Positions 57,610 through 64,000 of a stretch of DNA of 64,000 nucleotides are shown here, one piece after another. The stretch lies in assembly GCA_014904845.1 (NCBI GenBank), contig MU119425.1, forward strand, positions 28,897 to 92,896. The letters are read 5' to 3'. A program made the position numbers and the translations under genes. Positions within the stretch are counted from its first letter, which is position 1, and every line of letters begins with the position of its first letter. The notes beneath the pieces were generated by a model. That model saw only the letters and a list, made by a program, of their open reading frames with translations. It was not told where the DNA came from and ran no database searches. This DNA is from Acephala macrosclerotiorum. Its lineage: Eukaryota; Ascomycota; Leotiomycetes; Helotiales; Mollisiaceae.

Positions 57610-58050
57610 GAAACTTTCGGGTATTATGACTTGACGGAAGCATAGTATAAATAGATGTGACAGATAGACCACGGCACTCGACGGGCCTTATTGATTCTTC
57701 CTTCTCAGAGAATTGTGGGTGAATTTAGTGAATCGACGACAGATTCCGTCCCAGAAAACGCGAATTCAGAATCGACCATGAACACCCGTGTCAGAAATGT
57801 GAATTCTCATTCGAATGACTAATATGTTCCCTCTCGAAATTAGGTCGAGATTCCCTCTCCCTGGAACGCTACTCCTTGGTTGAAGTCCACCATGGCCATG
57901 ATTTATTGAGGGATCGCGGAAATTGCAAATCGGAATGAAGTGTCATGGCTTTGTGGTACAACTCAAAGGATATTCCTTCCAGCCGAATTCGAAGGTTCGG
58001 GGTTTGCATACTGAGGCGGGGTAATTCTGGGTACTTTGAGTTGTTTCTGG
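57610..58050. other. Intergenic between convergent genes
   Basis: No supported coding sequence. It contains several short runs of gaattc/tgaattt-like sequence near 57720-57830, without clear function. Confidence 0.4.
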
Positions 58051-59649
58051 TCAAATTGGCCGACTCAATTCGCTGAAAATCGGGTAGTATTCCTGATTTT
58101 GGCCCGCTTCAGTACACAGTTCACAACCTTCGAGCTCGGGATGGAAGGCGTAGGCGTCGGTACCCACCTGAGCATCACTAGGAAGGCCGGTCTGGAGGTC
58201 CTGCTCTCCATGGAAGTTCCATTCTATATTATCCATCCATGTGTGATCGAGATCGGGGACAAGGATGTTTTCTTGGGTTGAGGCAGCTTCATAGACATCT
58301 GAAGGAGAATGACAGATATTAGGATCCGAAAGATGAAAACAATCTGAGTAGGTATTTGAACTTGAGTCTGTCTGCATCGAAGATATCCCACTGAGTGTGT
58401 CTCTGGTCTGGGAATTCGTGGCAAGACGTGATCTGAATTCTGAACTCGCGCGATCCAGGACACTCCGGAAAATTCCTTCTACGTCAAGCTGGTTGAATTC
58501 CACAGGGGATCTATCTTCGACAGCTGAAAGGAACAGTCTAGGCACTTCTCGTTGGATGTGCGCATCGTAATCTGATAATACCGAATCAGGCACTGCCTGT
58601 GCTGCTGCGTCTCGAACGGGTTCAAAATCTGGCATACTATGAGTGCTACACATAGATAGAATTTAGAGTTTGTGAGGAAACATACATGGAGATGGGACTA
58701 TATCTCCAGGGAAAAGTAGGAGATAAATTTCCTTCCACCTCTCTTCGTCGGTTTGGCCTGGGTAGGCTTTTTTCCGGGTCTTCAACCTTTTCTCCACCTC
58801 CTTTGTGATTCCTTCCGGCGGCTCTCCTAAAATGTTATTACAGCAGGGCGATGGATTCCTCAAATGGGATAGAAGATCTGCCTCCGAGCCAAACTGCAGG
58901 AAGCATCTGTTGCAATATGGTGGTGCACTGTGGCTTCGATAAAGATGTTCTCTGCAGGTATGTCAGCTCAGCTAACTCCATGGATGTGGGTAGACAGACT
59001 TTACTCTTGATATACTATTCCAGGGTGAAAGCGCACAAGCGCGAAAATTCTCGAGTCCGTATTTTGTTGGATTGTGTTTGCGATACGGGCATGCGAAGTT
59101 GGGATTCTGCGGATTGGCTGGAATAGTTGAAACAGTCTTGGGGCGTTTAAGTCTTTGATCTCTCTTGTCCATGGAGGATCTTTTCTCCTTGTCCTTCGAC
59201 GTTCGTTTCCTGCTGACTCCTGAAGATGCATGTTCCTGCGATATGGAGGAAGAACTTGTTGTAGACCGAGAAGTGGAAGACGTACTGCTAGCCGCGGTGA
59301 CGATCCTCGAGTTCATGTCGCCATTGAAAATGTTCCAAAACTCCTGCAGGAATTTCTTGCGGAGGCCGAAGCACGCCGCAAACCTGCCTGGAATATCTAA
59401 CGTGTCTAATATGTGTTCGTGGGGAGGAGTGCTGGATGGAAGTTTGCTTGTCGCCTGAAACTGGTCATCGCGTGAGCCTGGCGCGTAATCTCCGAATTCA
59501 ATCGCAATATCCAACCAAACTCTAGCCTTTCTTAAACGCGTTGAGAAATCGCGCAAGACATAATCGTACCCTGGTACAAAAGCATTAGCGTAGTTTGTGA
59601 AGGAACGAGGAAGGAAAGAGGAACTGATTGACGCATGAAAATTATCAAA
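58051..59649 (-). CDS. Fungal C2H2-type zinc-finger-like protein
   Basis: Probable nuclear protein of a large ascomycete family. Open coding from at most 59649 (start codon in an unresolved upstream exon) to 59000, then 58951-58686 after a 48-bp intron, then 58653-58051. N-terminal part: VPGYDYVLRDFSTRLRKARV and WLDIAIEFGDYAP, then Ser-rich and basic sequence (KRTSKDKEKRSSMDKRDQRL). Zinc-finger-like core: FACPYRKHNPTKYG, NFRACALSPWNSISRVKEHL, YRSHSAPPYCNRCFLQF, EADLLSHLR, then the family helix KRLKTRKKAYPGQTDEERWK and YLLLFPGDIVPSP. The intron restores SRVKEHLYRSH exactly. The last join, into MPDFEPVRDAAAQAV, does not match in phase with the obvious GTATGT donor, so an indel or a different exon end is likely there. 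Confidence 0.65.
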
Positions 59650-59759
59650 CTAACAAGGTGCTTGAGGCCGGTGCTCGTCATTTTCAGCGTGGCAATCATT
59701 GCCTGGCGTTTCACACCGTTTTGGGTACAAGTTTCTACACCACTCCCCATTCGCCAGCC

Positions 59760-60161
59760 ATGCACCAGTCAGAGCAAACTCCATCGCGATGTGATCCCTC
59801 GAACTTGGAAAGGCCCCGATGCGAAGAACTCATTACGGCCCAGCCGCCCAAGTTCAATTTTGGGCCTGTGGCCAGGCAGTTAATCGCAGGAGAAACTGGC
59901 AATACGCTTTTTGACGATAGATTCAAGAGGATTGTGAGTTGCGAGATGAGAGCAAATATAAAGAATTTAATGCGCGTAGCAAGGGACGAGGACGAAATGT
60001 TTAATTATCGTAGGAGGAGACACGCCGAACAGAAAGGAATGACAAAAGTTTTGGGGAGAAGGAAAGCAGTTCTTATAGGTGAGCTATGGCGCTCGCGTAG
60101 TCGCGGCCGCGTTGCGCTGTGGGGGTTAGTTCGGTCAGGTGACTTCGTCGAATATAATTAA
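59760..60161 (+). CDS. Short open frame ending at the right A+T block
   Basis: 133 residues from ATG 59760, partly antisense to the upstream region of the C2H2-like gene. Contains PPKFNFGPVARQLIAGETGN and a basic helical stretch (MFNYRRRRHAEQKGMTKVLG). No family recognised. It ends just before the composition changes. It could be a truncated gene or a chance frame. Confidence 0.2.
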   Translation: MHQSEQTPSRCDPSNLERPRCEELITAQPPKFNFGPVARQLIAGETGNTLFDDRFKRIVSCEMRANIKNLMRVARDEDEMFNYRRRRHAEQKGMTKVLGRRKAVLIGELWRSRSRGRVALWGLVRSGDFVEYN

Positions 60162-60179
60162 CCCAATGCCATTATGTAT

Positions 60180-63100
60180 TTAAAAGTATTATTTGCTTTG
60201 CAGTTTAAAAAAAAAATATATTATTTTAAATAAAATATAAAAATAAAAAATAATTAAAAAAATAAAACGATTTTAAAATTTTATTATTATATATATAAAT
60301 ATAAATTATTTTTAATATTATAATAATTTTTTTTATTAAAACGTATATTAATTAATATATTTTATATTTTATATATTTTTTTTAATTTCGAATTTTAATA
60401 CATTTTAATTAAAAAATTTTATTAAATATAATAATTTTTTTAATTTTTTTAATTTTTATAAAATTATTAAAATTATTAAAATTATAAATATAAAATAAAT
60501 TTTTTTTTTAAATTATTATATATTTATAATATTTTCGTTTTTAATTTTTAATATAATATTTAAATCGTAAATAAATTTTTTTAAATTTTTTTTATTAATA
60601 TATATATTATTTATATTTATATTAAATTAAAAATAAAATAATTTTTTTTTTTATAATTTTATTAATATTAATATTTTAATTTATTTATTATTTTATTTAA
60701 TATAATATTTAAAATATTTTTTTATATTAAAAAAAAATTCGTTTATCGATTTATAAATAAATTAATAAATAAACGAGTTTTTTTTTTAATATTCGACGTA
60801 TATTTTATTTTATAAAAACGTTTTTATAAAAAATTTTAAAAATTTTAATTTTAGTAATTTATTTTTATTTTAAATTTTTAATTTAAATATTTTATAAATA
60901 TTTAAAATTAATATAATTATTAAAATAATAACGTATTTAAAAATTTTATAATTATTATTTTTATTAAATATAATTATATTTTATTAATTTATATAATAAT
61001 AAATTAATAAAATTATTTAAAATTTAAAATTTAATTAAATTTGAATTAATTAATAAATTATAATTATAAATATAATATAATTAAAATTTTAATATTTATT
61101 ATATATTATATATATTCTTTTAATAAATTAATTAAATTTAAAAATTTTTATTTATAATTATATTAAAAAATATTTTTATTATTAATCGTTTTATTAAAAA
61201 ATATATATATTAATAATATTATTAACGAATTAATAATAATTTAATTAATTATTAATATTATTAATTATTTTAATTTAATATTAATAATATTAATTTAAAA
61301 TTAAATATTTAAACATTTGAAATTTATAATTTATAATATTTATTTAATTTATTATAAAATTTTTAAATTTTTTTTATTAAATATATATTAAAATATTAAA
61401 TTGTAAAATTAAAAATTATTAAATTTTAATATTTTTTATTAAAATTTATATATAAATTAATAATCGTATTTTATTCGATTAATAAATTTTTATAGTTTTA
61501 TAAATTATATAAATAAATAAAAATAAAAAATAAAAATATTAATATTATTTAAAATTTAATTGTAAAATCGATCGATTTAAATAAAATTTACGCGCGTAAA
61601 AAATATTAATCTTATATACGAATTATTATATTATTTAATATTAATTTAGTAATCACGTAAAATATTAGACCGGATTGGGACTAGCGCCGTTTGTACTAAA
61701 GTTGAAATTATATTTTTCAATTTTTGTACGTTTATTAAATTTACAATTTATAATCAATTAACGAATTATTTAATTTATTTGTTTATTTCGTTTTTAATTT
61801 ATTATTAATAATAAATATTTTTAATAATATTAATATTAATTAATAATTGTTTAATTAATTACGAAATAATTAAATTTTTATTTAAAAAAAACTAATTTAT
61901 AAAAAAAAAATTTTTTTTTTAAATAATTTATTTTTTGTAAAAAAATATTTAAAATAATTAATATATTTTCGAAAAAATGAAAATCTATAAAAATCTTCTT
62001 ATAAAAACGTATTAAAAATATCGAAATTATTAAAAACTTAAAAAAAATAATATGAAAATGATTTCAAATTTATATTTATTTTTTAAATTTACGTTTATTA
62101 CATAGAATAATAATATTTACAAAAAACGAATAAAAAAATATAAAAACGATTTCAAATTTATATTAATTTACTCGAATTTATATTAAAAATAAAATCAATA
62201 AAAAAATTTTACGATTTTATTTATTATTTAATCTAAAACGTATAAATATTAATAATAATATTTATTTAAATTCGAATTAAAACTTTTAATTTTTTTATTA
62301 TTTATTATATAATTATTTCTCAAAATAATAAATTTATTTAAAATTAAATTCGTTTACAATAAAAAAAAATAAAATAAAATTTTCAATTTTATAAATAATA
62401 AAAATTTCAACGAAAAAATATTAAATAAATATATATTTTATCAATTTAAAATATACAAAAAAAAAAAATATTTAAATTGCAATTTATAAAAATATTTTTA
62501 AAAAAACTTTAAAAAATGTACGTAATAAGTTTTATATTTAATATATAAAAATTTTATATATCGTTTTCGAGATTTTTTACGTATTTACAAAATTTAAATA
62601 TTAAAAAATAAAAAATTTATTATCGATAATTTAAAAAATTTTTTATAAATAAATACAAATAAAAATCGTCGATCAATTAAAAAATAAAAAAAAATTTCTT
62701 AATAAAATCGATTAATTGAATTAATAAATTAAAATATTTCAATATTATTAATCAATATTCAAAATATAATTATTTTTACGATTTTAATTATTAATACGAA
62801 TTTCTTTTTTACGATAATAATTATTTCTACGATTATTTTTTATATTTTTTTTATTGTGATTTCTTTTTACAAATACGAATTTGTTTAATACAATTTAAAA
62901 TATTTAATTTTTTTAATATTAATCGAATATATATAATAATTTATAAAATATATTTATTAAATTATTTATAAATTTAAAAAAAATTTATATTAATAATAAA
63001 AAGTATAATAAAAAGTTTTATAATATTTTTAATCGCAAATTATTAATTTTTTTATAATTATTATAATAAAATTAAATTATTTTCAAATTAATACAATAAA

Positions 63101-64000
63101 GTATTTTTTATTAATTTTATAAAATATATAAACGTATTTTATTTTAATAAATTTATAAAAAAAAATTTCGATTTTATTACGTTAATAATAATAATAAAAA
63201 TTTATTTCGAGATTAAAAAAAATTACTAATTATATATATTTTTATAAAAAAAAAAAATTTTTAATAAAATTTAAATTGAATTATTTATAATTATTTTTCG
63301 ATTAATTTCAAAAGATTTAATTTGATTTATTATTGAAATATTAAATGAAATATAATTTACAAAATCAAATTATTAATATTTATTAAAATATTAAAAAATA
63401 TAATTTTATTTTTTATAAGTTTATTAATATTTTCAAAAGTATTTATATTGAATTGCGATCAATAATAAGTACTGCGATACGATCACGTGAAATACAATAA
63501 TATAATTTGAATTTTATTTTTCAAAATTAAAAAAAAAACGAGTTTAATTAAAATTGAATTGATTATACTTATAAAAAACGAAAAAAAAAAAAACGTAATC
63601 GAGAATAAAATCAAAAAAAATATTAAAATCGAGAAAATTTTCGAGATAAATATCGTAGAAATTATAAATTTCAAAAAAAATTATATCAAAAAAAATACTA
63701 TATTTGTAGTAAATCGAAATACTAATTTATAAAATATATAATAAAAAAGTAATAATAAATATATATAAAATTTCAATAATAAATTTAATATATAATAAAT
63801 TAAAATATTACAATAATTTATTATTAGAATTTTCTTATTAAAATCGAAAAAATAAAAAATTTATTAGAAAATATTTAAATAATAAAAATAAATCAATTAT
63901 TAATAAATATAAAAATAAAAAACGAAAATAAAAATTATTTTATCGAATTTAAAAAAAATTAATAATATGTAAATAATAATTATTTTAAATAATTAATTTA
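60180..64000. repeat. A+T-rich isochore, probably RIP-degraded repeats (right block)
   Basis: Continues to the window end. Up to about 61560 most remaining C/G are in CpG, as in the left block. Beyond that non-CpG C and G are somewhat more common and A-runs dominate. A short G+C-normal island lies at about 61665-61705. No gene is supported; a 63-codon frame near 63483 is low-complexity (Ile/Phe). Confidence 0.85.

Noticed and set aside
63483..63674. 63-codon frame in the right A+T block
   Set aside because: Ile/Phe-only low complexity produced by A+T composition.

Overview
The window is nuclear DNA of a filamentous ascomycete (Pezizomycotina; perhaps Leotiomycetes, but the class is not proven). 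The evidence is short introns of about 40-100 bp with GT..AG ends and CTAAC/CTGAC branch sites, gene families typical of the group (Bye1, Luc7, Gpi16, Med7, Pre9, GH2/lactose permease pair, DUF6594-like and C2H2-like fungal proteins), and very A+T-rich blocks that look like RIP-degraded repeats. No rRNA, tRNA or CRISPR was recognised.

Layout. 0.7-3.3 kb: transcription factor Bye1. 4.3-5.7 kb: a probable single-pass membrane protein gene with unresolved splicing. 5.9-12.8 kb: a lactose-use pair, intracellular GH2 beta-galactosidase and lactose permease, divergent around a 1.5-kb control region. 12.8-25.9 kb: three very large same-strand genes of unknown function, combining multi-pass membrane regions with long coiled-coil or degenerate-repeat regions. 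The first of them in coordinate order is frame-broken by an 11-bp tandem duplication. 26.4-43 kb: mostly housekeeping genes (PAP2 phosphatase, Med7, an RGG protein, Gpi16, Luc7, proteasome alpha-3, a WW/FF protein), mixed with a tiny CaaX-box protein, a Ser/Thr-rich membrane protein and a secreted FAD oxidoreductase. 43.5-49.8 kb: accessory region with two secreted proteins, a multiply frameshifted amidoligase-like gene and gene fragments.

50.0-52.1 kb and 60.2-64.0 kb (window end) are A+T blocks with no genes. The GC-normal island between them (52.1-60.2 kb) holds a 26-bp inverted-repeat element, a 17-residue-repeat protein, a DUF6594-like membrane protein, a C2H2-like protein and fragments. 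This is the pattern of a compartmentalised fungal genome.

Most gene models were built by hand from conserved protein sequence, splice signals and reading phase. Where phases add up to a multiple of three across all exons, the model is considered good. Weak models are marked.
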